DNA from: Oceanimonas marisflavi
GTDB taxonomy: Bacteria; Pseudomonadota; Gammaproteobacteria; Enterobacterales; Aeromonadaceae
Reading direction: 5' to 3'
NCBI RefSeq assembly: GCF_003049725.1
Contig: NZ_QAGM01000004.1
Coordinates: 115,831-179,830, forward strand
DNA: 64,000 nucleotides
Below the pieces are notes generated by a model that saw nothing but the letters and a program-made list of their open reading frames with translations, ran no database searches and was not told where the DNA came from. The translations under genes were made by a program, and so were the position numbers. Positions 44,504 through 53,789 of this stretch are shown here, in pieces (positions within the stretch are counted from its first letter, which is position 1; each line of letters starts with the position of its first letter).

Positions 44504-46643
44504 GACTTGCCTCCCGTATGCTCACCTGGCCCGCCTGCAATTGCGCCAGCACCTGCTCCTTGGGGCCGTTGGCCATTACCCTGCCCTGCTCCAGCACAAT
44601 CAACCTGTCTGCCACCTCCAGCATGGAAGTACGGTGAGTCACCAGCAGCAGGGTCTGATGCTCGCCCAGGCGCTTCAGCTGCTGGCGCACATGCAGCTCG
44701 GAGCGGTTGTCCATATTGGAGGTGGGCTCGTCCATCATCATCATCACCGGGTTGTTCAGCCAGGCCCGGGCAATCGCCACCGCCTGACGCTGCCCGCCCG
44801 ACAGCAGCCGGCCGCTCTCGCCCACCTGGCGATCCAGGCCATCGGGATCCTGATTGGTAAACAGCGTGACGCCGGCACGCTCGGCAGCACTGAGCACATC
44901 GGCTTCGTCGGCCAGGGGGTTGGCAATCACAATATTGTCGCGAATGGTGCCGTAAAACAGGGTCACGTCTTGCGGCACCACGCCCATGTGGCTTCTCAGC
45001 ACCGCCGGCTGCAGCTGATCCATATTGATGCCGTCAATGCGAATGGCCCCCTGGGTAGGCTTGTAGAGTCCCGCCACCAGCCGTTCCAGGGTGGTTTTGC
45101 CCGAGCCGATACGGCCGATAATGGCCACCTTTTCCCCCGGACGAATATGCAGGCTGACCTCGCTCAGCACATCCTGGCTGGCCCCCGGATAACGAAAACT
45201 GACCCGGTCAAATACGATGTCGCCCTCGAACTCGGGGTGATGAATAAAGCGCCGGGCTTCTTCCTGCTCATCGGGAGCGGCCATGACCTTTTCCAGAATA
45301 TCCATGGCCGAGCGGGCGTGGTTGTAACGGGTAGACAGCACCGACAACTGCACCATGGGGGCAATGGCCCGGCTGCCCAGCATCACCGCCGCGATCAGGC
45401 CCCCCATGGACAGCTCGCCGGCGGCGATTAAATACACCCCCAGCACAATCAGGCTGACCGTGGTCACCTGCTGGATCACGCTGGCCAGGGTCGACACGCC
45501 ATTGGTCAGCCGGCGGGTTTTCATGCCCCAGCCGGCCATATGGCTCACCGCCTGCTCCCAGCGGTGCTGAAAGGCCCCCTGGGCGCCAAACAGCTTGATG
45601 GTCTCCAGCCCGGCAATGCCTTCCACCAGATTGGCGTTTTTCTGGGAAGCCAGCCGCGAGCCCTCTTCAATACTGTGACGCAGCGGCCGCTGCACCAGCA
45701 GGCTGACCGTCAGCAACAGCAGCATGGCAATCAGCGGCGCCCACACCATGTGGCCGGCAAAAATCCAGATAATGAACAAAAACAGCAGGGCGAAGGGAAT
45801 ATCGACCAGGGCCGCCACCGTGGCCGAGGTCAAAAACTCGCGAATGGCCTCAAACTCCTGCAAATGCCGGGCAAAGGCGCCGGTAGAGGGCGGCCTGGCC
45901 TCCATGCGCATGCCCATCACCTTGGCAAAAATGCGTGCCGACAACAGCACATCGGCCTTTTTGCCGGCCACGTCGATAAAGTGACTGCGCAGCAACCTCA
46001 TCACAAAATCGAACAAAAACACCACTCCGGCACCGGTAGCCAATACCCAGAGCGAATCAAATGCCAGGTTGGGCACGATTTTGTCGTACACGTTCATGGT
46101 GAACAGGGGTGTGACCAGGGCGAACAGATTGATCAGCAGCGAGCCGATCAGCACATCGCGATAAATGGACGAGGAGCGCCGCAGCGTGCTCCAGAACCAG
46201 TGGCCGTGCCCCTGGTCCAGCACCTGGGGTGATCGTTCGTCAAAACGAAAGCGGGGCTTGAGCAAAATGGCCCGGCCGCTGTAGCTTTTGGCCAGCTTGT
46301 CGGCGGGCAGCCACTGCTCACCTTCACCGGTATCGGGCAGCATCACCCGGCAGCCGCGCTGGCTGTCGGCCTCCAGCAGCACACAGGCGCCGCCGTTTTT
46401 CAGCAGCAAAATACAGGGCAGCAGCAGCTCGGAAATATCCTCAAGGGGAGACACATCCTGGCGGGAAGAAAAGCCGGCCCTATCGGCGGCGCGGGGAAAT
46501 AAAACGGGGGTAAGCAGACCATCGGCCAGGGGCAACCCACTGATCAGGGCCTCGCCCTGATGGGGCTGGCCATAAAACCGAGTGAGAAATACCAGACTCT
46601 GCAACAAAGGACACTTGAGCGTGTTTGCATCCTGCATACCCAT
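44496..46643 (-). CDS. lapB: Type I secretion ABC transporter of the Lap exporter
   Basis: A 715-aa ABC exporter with an N-terminal C39-like domain that lacks the catalytic cysteine, as usual for Lap/HlyB exporters. Membrane domain segments lie at about 160-440. In the ATPase domain Walker A is GRIGSGKTTLE (near 510), the signature LSGGQRQAVAIARAWL (near 615) and Walker B VMMMDEPTSNMD. The ATG at 46643 is preceded by GGAG. It heads the operon lapB-lapC-lapE-ompA-lapG-lapD, with the adhesin 124 bases further on. Confidence 0.93.
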   Translation of the reverse strand: MGMQDANTLKCPLLQSLVFLTRFYGQPHQGEALISGLPLADGLLTPVLFPRAADRAGFSSRQDVSPLEDISELLLPCILLLKNGGACVLLEADSQRGCRVMLPDTGEGEQWLPADKLAKSYSGRAILLKPRFRFDERSPQVLDQGHGHWFWSTLRRSSSIYRDVLIGSLLINLFALVTPLFTMNVYDKIVPNLAFDSLWVLATGAGVVFLFDFVMRLLRSHFIDVAGKKADVLLSARIFAKVMGMRMEARPPSTGAFARHLQEFEAIREFLTSATVAALVDIPFALLFLFIIWIFAGHMVWAPLIAMLLLLTVSLLVQRPLRHSIEEGSRLASQKNANLVEGIAGLETIKLFGAQGAFQHRWEQAVSHMAGWGMKTRRLTNGVSTLASVIQQVTTVSLIVLGVYLIAAGELSMGGLIAAVMLGSRAIAPMVQLSVLSTRYNHARSAMDILEKVMAAPDEQEEARRFIHHPEFEGDIVFDRVSFRYPGASQDVLSEVSLHIRPGEKVAIIGRIGSGKTTLERLVAGLYKPTQGAIRIDGINMDQLQPAVLRSHMGVVPQDVTLFYGTIRDNIVIANPLADEADVLSAAERAGVTLFTNQDPDGLDRQVGESGRLLSGGQRQAVAIARAWLNNPVMMMMDEPTSNMDNRSELHVRQQLKRLGEHQTLLLVTHRTSMLEVADRLIVLEQGRVMANGPKEQVLAQLQAGQVSIREASHG

Positions 46644-46997
46644 AACTGCTCCGTGTGGAAGCGCCTGAATCTAAGTCTAGTGAAGTTATGGAAAGGTGGT
46701 GAAAAATCGAACGATTCTGAAAGGAAAGTGGTGAGTAAAGTGGTGAGTGATGAGTGATGAGTGATGAGTGATGAGTGATGAGTGGTGAGTGGTGAGTGGT
46801 GAGGCGTAGGTTGGCGATGAGCGCAGCGAATCCCAACAATGGAGCAGACGCGGAAAGCTCATCGTCGCTCCCGCGCTTTCTTCCGTCGCTCCCGCGAAGG
46901 CGGGAGCCCAGGGCTGAACCGCACAATACAGACGGTTCAGACGCCGGGTTCACTGGATGCCCGCTTTCGCGGGCATGACGAGAAGGAGCGCGAGAAG
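46644..46997. other. Repeat-filled gap between the Lap operon and the O-antigen ligase gene
   Basis: This 354-base gap holds no gene. Left to right it holds the Lap operon promoter region, eight 7-bp TGAGTGR units, a GTAGGTTG repeat copy (46806-46838), a GCGAAGGCGGGAG palindrome (46863-46888) and a GCCCGCTTTCGCGGGC palindrome (46956-46976). Confidence 0.75.
46744..46804. repeat. TGAGTGR 7-bp tandem repeat, eight units
   Basis: Five TGAGTGA units are followed by three TGAGTGG units and a partial one. Degenerate relatives appear at 14775-14845, 50004-50086 and 53755-53808 (as CTCACCA/CTCACCC on the other strand). Slippage-prone by structure. Confidence 0.85.
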
Positions 46998-48239
46998 TTA
47001 CGACCGCAGCCCGGCGGCCTCCGGGCGCTTCAGCATGGCGTACATGGCCACCACAGTCAGCGCGTAGCAACCGGAGATAACATTGCCCTGCAGCGGAGCC
47101 TCGCTCAGGCCATAAACCATAAAGCCGCCAATAAAGGTAACACCGGCGGCAGCCAGCGCCTTTTCCTTGCCTTGTGTATTTACCGCCCGGCGCAGAAAAA
47201 TGCCTCCCGGCACCAGAAACAGCATCATCAAGGCAATCAGGCCCAAAATGCCCCTGCCGGCCAGTATTTCAAAATACTCACTGTGGGCATGACCACGAGA
47301 TACCGACAGCACCTGAGGAATCACCCTGCCCTCGTCTACCAGGCTGGCATTGAGCGCTTCCCGTTCATTGTAGTTAAGGCCATATATTGGGCTTTGCCTG
47401 AATGCGGCTATGGCTGCAGTCCAGAGTTCAAGCCGCAGGCCACTGGAGCTGTATGCCTTGCTGGCATCCCCGCTCTCATAGTTAACAAGCTCGTTAACCA
47501 GCACATCGAACCGCTGCTGAACCTGAGGCACCACCATGTAGCTGGCCGCCGGCATGGAAATGGTTGCCGCCGCCACCAGAACCAGCAGTTTGGCTCCCAG
47601 CTCTTTTCTGTAAAGGATAATCAGCAACACCGAGAGGGCCGGCACGGCAATATAGGCTCCCCGTGTACCGGTAAGCAGCATGGCAAAAACAGCCGCCATA
47701 AAGCCGACAAAAGCGGTCAGCTTCCATCTGGAACGTTCGAAAAAGATCACACCGGGAAAAGACAAAAATGCCAGCGCACAGGCCAGGTAGCCAAAGTTAA
47801 TGCTGTAAAGAAACCCGTCGACTCTGGGCATGCCCAGATAGAAGTATTGGTAAACAGCCAGACCACATGCACTAAAGCTTCCCGCTACCGCGCCGGCAAA
47901 CAGCCAGCTCGCTTTGGGCGGCGTTTTGAGCAACAGTAACAAAATCGGCACGGCCAGCAAAAACCGCAAAGAGAGATCCAGGTAACGGCCCCGAAAGCCG
48001 TCTGTCACAAACGCCGGCAGTACCGTCAGGAACATAAACACCAGAGAAAAAATAAACAGCTTGTCCTGGCTGGTCAGGCTGGCCTTATCCTTCACCCGGA
48101 ACAGAAATACCAGCGCCACCAGCAGCAACACGGCAAAGGCCGCCACCGAGCCACCCGGAGTAGACAGCAGCAATGCCAGCGACAAAAACACCATCAGCGA
48201 TATAAAGTTATTATTATCAATAAGTTTTTTTATATTCAT
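46998..48239 (-). CDS. O-antigen ligase / Wzy-family membrane protein
   Basis: A 413-aa inner-membrane protein with about ten to twelve membrane segments and the Wzy_C (O-antigen ligase) periplasmic loop; SRGHAHSEYFEILAGRGILG near residue 320 carries the conserved His. It could be WaaL, attaching O-polysaccharide to lipid A-core, or a second polymerase. The AT-rich cluster at 55.7-60 kb already holds a Wzy-like gene, which favours a ligase here. It lies 69 bases downstream of pgi on the same strand. Confidence 0.85.
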   Translation of the reverse strand: MNIKKLIDNNNFISLMVFLSLALLLSTPGGSVAAFAVLLLVALVFLFRVKDKASLTSQDKLFIFSLVFMFLTVLPAFVTDGFRGRYLDLSLRFLLAVPILLLLLKTPPKASWLFAGAVAGSFSACGLAVYQYFYLGMPRVDGFLYSINFGYLACALAFLSFPGVIFFERSRWKLTAFVGFMAAVFAMLLTGTRGAYIAVPALSVLLIILYRKELGAKLLVLVAAATISMPAASYMVVPQVQQRFDVLVNELVNYESGDASKAYSSSGLRLELWTAAIAAFRQSPIYGLNYNEREALNASLVDEGRVIPQVLSVSRGHAHSEYFEILAGRGILGLIALMMLFLVPGGIFLRRAVNTQGKEKALAAAGVTFIGGFMVYGLSEAPLQGNVISGCYALTVVAMYAMLKRPEAAGLRS

Positions 48240-48300
48240 TAAACAAGTCCGTGCTTAAAAACATTATTTCCTGTCCCGCGAAGGACGCAGCAGTCCGTTA

Positions 48301-48333
48301 TAGATTCCCTATTCCCTATTCCCTGCATTCCCC
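48301..48333. repeat. TTCCCTA tandem units
   Basis: Three TTCCCTA/TTCCCTG units overlap the last codons of pgi, so the 3' end of that gene reads into the repeat. It is the reverse of the GGGAATA units at 27560. Confidence 0.65.
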
Positions 48334-49967
48334 CATGCTTTAATCTGCGCCAGCAGGCCGTTGGTGGCGCTGTCGTGGCCTTCGGCCACACCGGCGGCCA
48401 GATCGTCAATCAGGCGGGCAGCCAGCTTTTTGCCCAGCTCCACGCCCCATTGATCGAAGCTGTTAATGTTCCAGAGCGCGCCCTGCACAAAGGTTTTGTG
48501 CTCATACATGGCGATAAGTGCGCCCAGGTTATAGGAGTTAAGCTCGTCACACAAAATCACCGTGCTGGGGCGGTTGCCGGGCATCACCTTACAGGGCGCC
48601 AGGTTGGCAATGGCCTCAGCGCTCAGCCCCTCGGCAGCCAGTTCACGCTCTACCTGCTCGCGGGACTTGCCAAAAGCCATGGCCTGAGCCTGGGCCAGCA
48701 TATTGGCCAGCAGTTTGCGCTGGTGCTCGGGGTAAGGATAGGCCGAGCGGGCAAAGCCAATAAACTCCGCCGGCACCACCACACTGCCCTGGTGCAGCAA
48801 CTGAAAAAACGCATGCTGGCCATTGGTGCCCACCTCGCCCCACACCACAGGGCCAGTGGCATGGTCTGCCGGCTGGCCGGCGTTGGTGACACCCTTGCCG
48901 TTCGACTCCATGTTCAGCTGCTGCAAAAAAGCAGGAAAGCGCTTTAACTGCTGGCTGTAGGGAAACACCCCTTCGCTTTGCAGCCCCAGCACATTGATGT
49001 TCCAGATGCTCAGCAGCGCCAGCTGCACCGGAATATTGCGTTCAAAGGGCGTATGGCGCAGGTGTTCGTCCATGGCATGGGCGCCCGCCAGCAACTGCTG
49101 AAAACGCTCAAAGCCCAGCGCCAGGGCAATGGACAGGCCAATGGCCGACCACAGCGAAAAGCGCCCGCCCACCCAGTCCCAGAAGCGGAACATATTGGCT
49201 TTATCAATGCCAAAGGCCGTGACCGCCTCGCTGTTGGTGGAAACGGCCACAAAATGCCGGGCAACATGCTCCTCACTGCCACAGGCGGCCAGCAGCCAGG
49301 CACGGGCGGCGCGGGCGTTGGTCATGGTTTCGTCGGTAGTAAAGGTCTTGGACGAAATCACAAACAAAGTGGTAGCCGGATCCAGGCTTTCCAGCACACT
49401 GCCCAGCTGGGCGCCGTCCATGTTCGACACAAAGTGCGCCCGCAGGCCCTTGTCCTGACAGGTTGCCAGCGCCTCAACCACCATGGCCGGGCCGAGATCG
49501 GAGCCACCAATGCCGATATTCACCACATCACGAATAACCTTGCCGGTGTAACCGTGCCAGTCGCCACCCTGCACCCGCTGGCAAAAGGCCTTGATGCGCT
49601 CCAGCTCCGCATGCACCAAAGGCACCACGTTTTCACCCTTGTGCATGACCACCGCATCCGGCGGCATGCGCAGCGCCGTGTGCAGCGCCGCCCGGTCCTC
49701 GGTGTGGTTGAAGTTGTTGTCGGCAAACAGCCCCTCAATGGCCTGCGCAAGGCCCATATCGTCCGCCAGCCGGCACAGTAACTCCCGCACCTCCGCCGAC
49801 CAGTGCTGGCGCGACAAATCCACCCGCAACTGCTCGCCAAAGCCCAGGGTGAACTGCGCAAAGCGGTTTGACTCTTGCTCAAACCGCTGCGCCAGGCTAA
49901 CCGCCCGCTCTTTTTCTTTTAACTGCTGCAGGGCCAGAAAAGCCGGCTGCCGGATTAAAGACGTCAT
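48309..49967 (-). CDS. pgi: Glucose-6-phosphate isomerase
   Basis: A 552-aa cytoplasmic isomerase interconverting glucose-6- and fructose-6-phosphate. Sugar-binding and catalytic motifs are present: DVVNIGIGGSDLGPAMV near residue 151, VISSKTFTTDETMTNA near 203, and GPVVWGEVGTNGQHAFFQLLHQG near 365 with catalytic Glu and His. Its placement next to galE among the polysaccharide genes suggests supply of sugar-nucleotide precursors. Confidence 0.96.
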   Translation of the reverse strand: MTSLIRQPAFLALQQLKEKERAVSLAQRFEQESNRFAQFTLGFGEQLRVDLSRQHWSAEVRELLCRLADDMGLAQAIEGLFADNNFNHTEDRAALHTALRMPPDAVVMHKGENVVPLVHAELERIKAFCQRVQGGDWHGYTGKVIRDVVNIGIGGSDLGPAMVVEALATCQDKGLRAHFVSNMDGAQLGSVLESLDPATTLFVISSKTFTTDETMTNARAARAWLLAACGSEEHVARHFVAVSTNSEAVTAFGIDKANMFRFWDWVGGRFSLWSAIGLSIALALGFERFQQLLAGAHAMDEHLRHTPFERNIPVQLALLSIWNINVLGLQSEGVFPYSQQLKRFPAFLQQLNMESNGKGVTNAGQPADHATGPVVWGEVGTNGQHAFFQLLHQGSVVVPAEFIGFARSAYPYPEHQRKLLANMLAQAQAMAFGKSREQVERELAAEGLSAEAIANLAPCKVMPGNRPSTVILCDELNSYNLGALIAMYEHKTFVQGALWNINSFDQWGVELGKKLAARLIDDLAAGVAEGHDSATNGLLAQIKAWGNAGNRE

Positions 49968-50066
49968 CCCGTTCCTGATTATTTATTCTTGAATGTTAAC
50001 TCAGCATTGTGAGGTGTGAGGTGATTATCGGAAAACAGCGCCATTTATCCCCTCACTCTTCTCCCC

Positions 50067-51092
50067 TCACTCCTTACCCGTCTCATAGCCTGCAGGGTTC
50101 TGCGACTGCCATCGCCAGGCATCGGCCATCATTCGCTCCAGGCCCAGCCCGGCCTGCCAGCCCAGCTCCTGCAAGGCCTTGGAAGGATCCGACCAGCACT
50201 CGGCAATATCGCCGGGGCGGCGGGGGGCAATGGCATAGGGTACCGCACGACCACTGGCCTGCTCAAAGGCCTTCACCATTTGCAGCACCGAATAGCCCTG
50301 GCCGGTGCCCAAGTTGTAGATGCTGACGCCAGCATGGCCGGCTATGCGATCCAGTGCCTTCAGGTGCCCCAGGGCCAGATCCACCACATGAATGTAGTCC
50401 CGCACCCCGGTGCCATCGGGTGTGGGGTAGTCATTCCCGAACACCGCCAGCCGCTTAAGCCGGCCCACGGCCACCTGAGCAATATAAGGCAGCAGGTTAT
50501 TGGGAATGCCGTTCGGGTCTTCCCCAATCAGGCCCGACTCATGAGCGCCCACCGGGTTAAAATAACGCAGCAGGGCAATGGCCCAGCGCTCATCCGACTG
50601 GCTCAGATCCTGCAGCACTCGCTCCACCATCAGCTTGGAAGTGCCATACGGGTTGGTGGTGCCGCCCACGGCAAAGTCTTCGGTAATGGGCATGTGCTGC
50701 GGCTCGCCATACACGGTGGCCGACGAGCTGAACACCAGCCGGAACACCCCGGCCTTACGCATGGCCTCTACCAGCACCAGAGTGCCGTTTACGTTGTTGT
50801 CGTAATATTCCAGCGGCTTCTGCACGCTCTCGCCCACCGCCTTCAGCCCGGCAAAATGCACCACGGCGGTAATATCATGCCCGGCAAACAGCTCTTCCAG
50901 CAGCGCCGCGTCGCGAATATCCCCCTGCACAAAGGGCACCGCCTTGCCGGTGATTGCTTCAACCCGCTTCAATGACTCGGGTGACGAGTTGGACAAATTA
51001 TCGAGCACCAGCACCTTATGGCCGGCGTTCAGCAGCTCCACCACGGTATGGGAGCCAATATACCCGGCCCCGCCGGTTACCAGAATGGTCAT
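50067..51092 (-). CDS. galE: UDP-glucose 4-epimerase
   Basis: A 341-aa extended SDR enzyme interconverting UDP-glucose and UDP-galactose. The NAD motif [15 protein letters not shown] starts at residue 7, FSSSATVYG carries the active-site Ser/Thr near 124 and YGTSKLMVE the catalytic Tyr-Lys near 149. It lies between pgi and the MNT-HEPN pair and probably serves the polysaccharide cluster. Confidence 0.96.
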   Translation of the reverse strand: MTILVTGGAGYIGSHTVVELLNAGHKVLVLDNLSNSSPESLKRVEAITGKAVPFVQGDIRDAALLEELFAGHDITAVVHFAGLKAVGESVQKPLEYYDNNVNGTLVLVEAMRKAGVFRLVFSSSATVYGEPQHMPITEDFAVGGTTNPYGTSKLMVERVLQDLSQSDERWAIALLRYFNPVGAHESGLIGEDPNGIPNNLLPYIAQVAVGRLKRLAVFGNDYPTPDGTGVRDYIHVVDLALGHLKALDRIAGHAGVSIYNLGTGQGYSVLQMVKAFEQASGRAVPYAIAPRRPGDIAECWSDPSKALQELGWQAGLGLERMMADAWRWQSQNPAGYETGKE

Positions 51093-51190
51093 AACTATTC
51101 TCTTTGTTTTTATTGAATACTTGGAATACGTCTGGAGCGCAGGCTGCCAGCCTGCATTTTGGCGCGCAGCGCCAACCCTGGAGCATCGGC

Positions 51191-51577
51191 CTACGCGTCA
51201 AAACGCTGACAGAGCAACTCATGCAGTGCCTGCATGGCACTCAAATGCGCCGGCAGCCGCTGGTAGATATCCAGCGCCACTTCTTCCTTGTAGGTATGGG
51301 ATGTCAGGTTCCGGTCTTTGAGCATGGAAAGCCACTCGCTTTCGTCCTGCAGCCAATGTGCGGCATAGGCCTGCTGCAGGCATTCTCTGGGGGTGTTGGC
51401 CGAAATGCCTTCCACCGCCAGCGCCTTTTTCAATGTTTTCCAGGTCAGCTCAATACAAAATTCAAACCGCTGAATACTGGCATCCACCACCAGCGGCTGA
51501 CTGGCCGGAAAATCCAGAGACTCCTGCAAACGAGCAAGAGCATTACCCAGCAGCTCAAGATTCAGCTCAACGCTCAT
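51191..51577 (-). CDS. HEPN-domain partner of a minimal nucleotidyltransferase (HI0074-like)
   Basis: A protein of 128 aa, all-alpha, of the HI0074 / HEPN class. The RNase-type motif is Arg89-x4-His94 in RNLTSHTY, with Tyr96 two residues after the His. In known MNT-HEPN toxin-antitoxin pairs this Tyr in RxxxxHxY is the residue adenylylated by the partner. The ATG at 51577 is chosen because the family starts [11 protein letters not shown]; it overlaps the partner gene by 11 bases. Whether it is an active toxin here is inference. Confidence 0.85.
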   Translation of the reverse strand: MSVELNLELLGNALARLQESLDFPASQPLVVDASIQRFEFCIELTWKTLKKALAVEGISANTPRECLQQAYAAHWLQDESEWLSMLKDRNLTSHTYKEEVALDIYQRLPAHLSAMQALHELLCQRFDA

Positions 51578-51875
51578 ACAGCACCTTTTTATCTCGCTCG
51601 ATGGCCGCCCGTAGCGGGCTGTTTTCGGGTTCGGCATCCAACCGGACACAATCTATGGTCAGCAGGGTATCGGCCTGCTCAATAACAGACAACACCTTCA
51701 GCCAGTCCTGCTCGCTCGCCTCCGGGCAAAAAACGGCCAGGTCGATATCGGAGCGCTCTCTGTGATCGCCCCGTGCCCTTGAGCCAAACAGGTAGATAGC
51801 CTCAACATAAGGCAGAGCCGCCAATTCCCCCAGAAAATGATAATGCTTAAACGGTATACTCTCAGTCATACCCAC
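51567..51875 (-). CDS. Minimal nucleotidyltransferase (MNT, HI0073-like), probable antitoxin
   Basis: A 102-aa DNA-polymerase-beta-type nucleotidyltransferase. The active site GSRARG begins at residue 31 and the metal-binding SDIDLAVF has Asp43 and Asp45. Family knowledge: such small enzymes adenylylate and inactivate the HEPN partner encoded next to them. The start is GTG at 51875 or ATG at 51869; the GTG has the better-spaced AGGG. The order MNT then HEPN, with overlapping ends, is the classic arrangement. Confidence 0.85.
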   Translation of the reverse strand: MGMTESIPFKHYHFLGELAALPYVEAIYLFGSRARGDHRERSDIDLAVFCPEASEQDWLKVLSVIEQADTLLTIDCVRLDAEPENSPLRAAIERDKKVLYER

Positions 51876-51888
51876 ACTTACCCTGTCA

Positions 51889-52129
51889 TTCCCGCACCTA
51901 CCCCGTCATTCCCGCGAAGGCGGGAATCCAGTGACCCCGGCGCCAGCCCTGCCAATATTGTGCAAACCCACACATGGCCCCCCGCCTTTGCGGGGGTGAC
52001 GATCTATATCTCGCTCCCACGCTCCGGAGTGGGAACGAGAACAAATGTAGGTTGCGAATGAGCGCAGCGAATTCCAACACGCGGCCGGCTGCAGAATGTT
52101 GCGATTCGCTTCGCTCATCACAACCTACG
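51889..52129. repeat. Composite repeat cluster upstream of the MNT gene
   Basis: The 278-base gap 51876-52154 holds several repeat families in series: GTCATTCCCGC...CCCGCGAAGGCGGGAATCC (51889-51931), CCCCGCCTTTGCGGGGG (51979-51995), CTCCCACGCTCCGGAGTGGG (52016-52035), and an inverted pair of GTAGGTTG repeats (52047-52079 and 52098-52129). No gene is seen. Confidence 0.8.
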
Positions 52130-52154
52130 CTTGTTTTTACTTACAGCTGACAGC

Positions 52155-53531
52155 TTACGGCTCCCCGAAGGGGATCACCACTTCCGTTTCCGGCAGCAAC
52201 TCCACCAGCCGCGCCTGCAGCGCCGCCTTGGCCCCGGCCTCGCCGTGTATCAGCCTAATCTGCCGGGGCGGCGGGGTAATGCCGGTGGCAAAGTTTATCA
52301 AATCCTCCTGTCCGGCATGGGCCGAATAACCGCTTACCTGGTGCACTCGTGCCCGAATGGTAAAACGCTCGCCGTCCAGCTCTACCCAGCCGCCTTTTGG
52401 CCCGTATTCCAGCATATCCCGCCCCGGGGTGCCCTCGGCCTGATAGCCCACAAACAGCACATCGTTGCGGGCATCATTCAGCAGCGCCTTTAAATAATTC
52501 ACCACCCGGCCGCCGGCGCACATGCCCGAGCCTGCCAGCACCACACAGGGCCGGTGCGAGCGCGCCAGATAACCCACGGCGTTAAGATGATCGGCATGGC
52601 TGTTCACTACCGTTAACTGCTCAAACGACAGCGGATGCCGGCCCTCGCTCACCCGCTCCCGGGCTTCCGCGTTCCAGAACGGCTTCAGCTGGCGGTAAAG
52701 CTCGGTGAAGTTCGCCGCCAGAGGCGAGTCCACCACCACTTCCAGCTCGTTCCAGGGCAGGCCCGGCGCCGCCTGCTCGCCGCCAAACTCGGCGATCAGG
52801 CTTTCCAGCTCATAAAGCAGATCCTGCGTGCGCCCCAGACTAAAGGCAGGAATAAGCACAGTGCCGCCGTCTTCCAGCGCATGCTCCACCGCCGCCTTTA
52901 ACCGCAAACGGCGATCAGCCCGGCTTTCATGATTCCTGTCGCCATAGGTGCTTTCCATTACCAGCACATCGCAACGCTCGGGGGAAACAGGCGGCACCAG
53001 CAAGGGGGAATGAGGCGCACCCAGATCACCGCTGAACACAATGCGCTGCCCGTTCGCCTCGCATTCCACATAAGCCGAGCCCAGAATATGCCCGGCCCGC
53101 TGTAGCCGAATGCGTATGTCACCGCCCTCCACCGCCTGCCACTCGTTATAAGGCAGCGGCCGCAGTTTTGATGCCAGCAGTTTGAGCACTCTGGTAATCA
53201 GCTTTTCATCCCGGGTAAAACCGATTTTAAGCGCATCTTCCAGCATGGCCGGTAGCAACAAAGCCGAAGGCTGCGAGCAATAAATGGGCCCTTCAAACCC
53301 CGCCGCCAGCAAATAGGGCAGCCGGCCAACGTGATCGATATGCACATGAGTGACCACCAGCGCCTTGATATGAGCAATATCAAAGTCGATGGCCAAATCA
53401 TCCCGCCGCTCCCGGCCCTGAAACAGCCCGCAGTCCACCAGAATGCCCGCGCCGTTGGCCCGCAGCTCATGACAAGAGCCGGTCACCCCCTGCACCGCCC
53501 CGTGGTGAATAATTTCCACATCCCTGTTCAT
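52155..53531 (-). CDS. MBL-fold beta-CASP ribonuclease/exonuclease-like protein
   Basis: A 458-aa metallo-beta-lactamase-fold protein of the CPSF73/RNase-type beta-CASP group. The metal motif HVHIDHVG is near residue 62, with GDLGAPHSP near 169 giving a further metal site, VMESTYGDRNH near 191 (motif 4 region), GSGMCAGGRVVNYLK near 329 and a C-terminal RMMBL part (VSGYSAHAGQEDLINF, HGEAGAK). An RNA-processing role is known for the family; the substrate here is unknown. Confidence 0.88.
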   Translation of the reverse strand: MNRDVEIIHHGAVQGVTGSCHELRANGAGILVDCGLFQGRERRDDLAIDFDIAHIKALVVTHVHIDHVGRLPYLLAAGFEGPIYCSQPSALLLPAMLEDALKIGFTRDEKLITRVLKLLASKLRPLPYNEWQAVEGGDIRIRLQRAGHILGSAYVECEANGQRIVFSGDLGAPHSPLLVPPVSPERCDVLVMESTYGDRNHESRADRRLRLKAAVEHALEDGGTVLIPAFSLGRTQDLLYELESLIAEFGGEQAAPGLPWNELEVVVDSPLAANFTELYRQLKPFWNAEARERVSEGRHPLSFEQLTVVNSHADHLNAVGYLARSHRPCVVLAGSGMCAGGRVVNYLKALLNDARNDVLFVGYQAEGTPGRDMLEYGPKGGWVELDGERFTIRARVHQVSGYSAHAGQEDLINFATGITPPPRQIRLIHGEAGAKAALQARLVELLPETEVVIPFGEP

Positions 53532-53559
53532 AGGCTCTCCTTAATTGTTGTCTTCCGTT

Positions 53560-53741
53560 GTAGGCCCGGCTTCAGCCGGGCAAACCGTCACACATTAAGC
53601 ACTGCTGCCCCGTTAAAACGGGGCCTACAACATGTACGGCCTACGTGGAGCGCAGGCTGCCAGCCTGCATCAGCGCCCGTAAGGGCGCTCAAAAACCTTG
53701 CCGCTTCGCGCCAAAATGCGGGCAAGCTGCCCGCGCTCCAC
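53560..53741. repeat. Two palindromic repeat families in the VanZ-MBL gap
   Basis: First a GTAGGCCCGGCTTCAGCCGG / CCCCGTTAAAACGGGGCCTAC pair (53560-53632), then TGGAGCGCAGGCTGCCAGCC ... GGGCAAGCTGCCCGCGCTCCA (53646-53741) with smaller hairpins inside. CTCACCC-type tandem units follow (53755-53808). No gene is present. Confidence 0.75.
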
Positions 53742-53789
53742 AACCCCTCACCACTCAACACTCATCCCTCAACACTCAAAACTCACCCC

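Noticed and set aside
46744..46804. Possible CRISPR-like array
   Set aside because: Units are 7 bp and contiguous with no spacers; it is a simple tandem repeat, and no cas gene is nearby.
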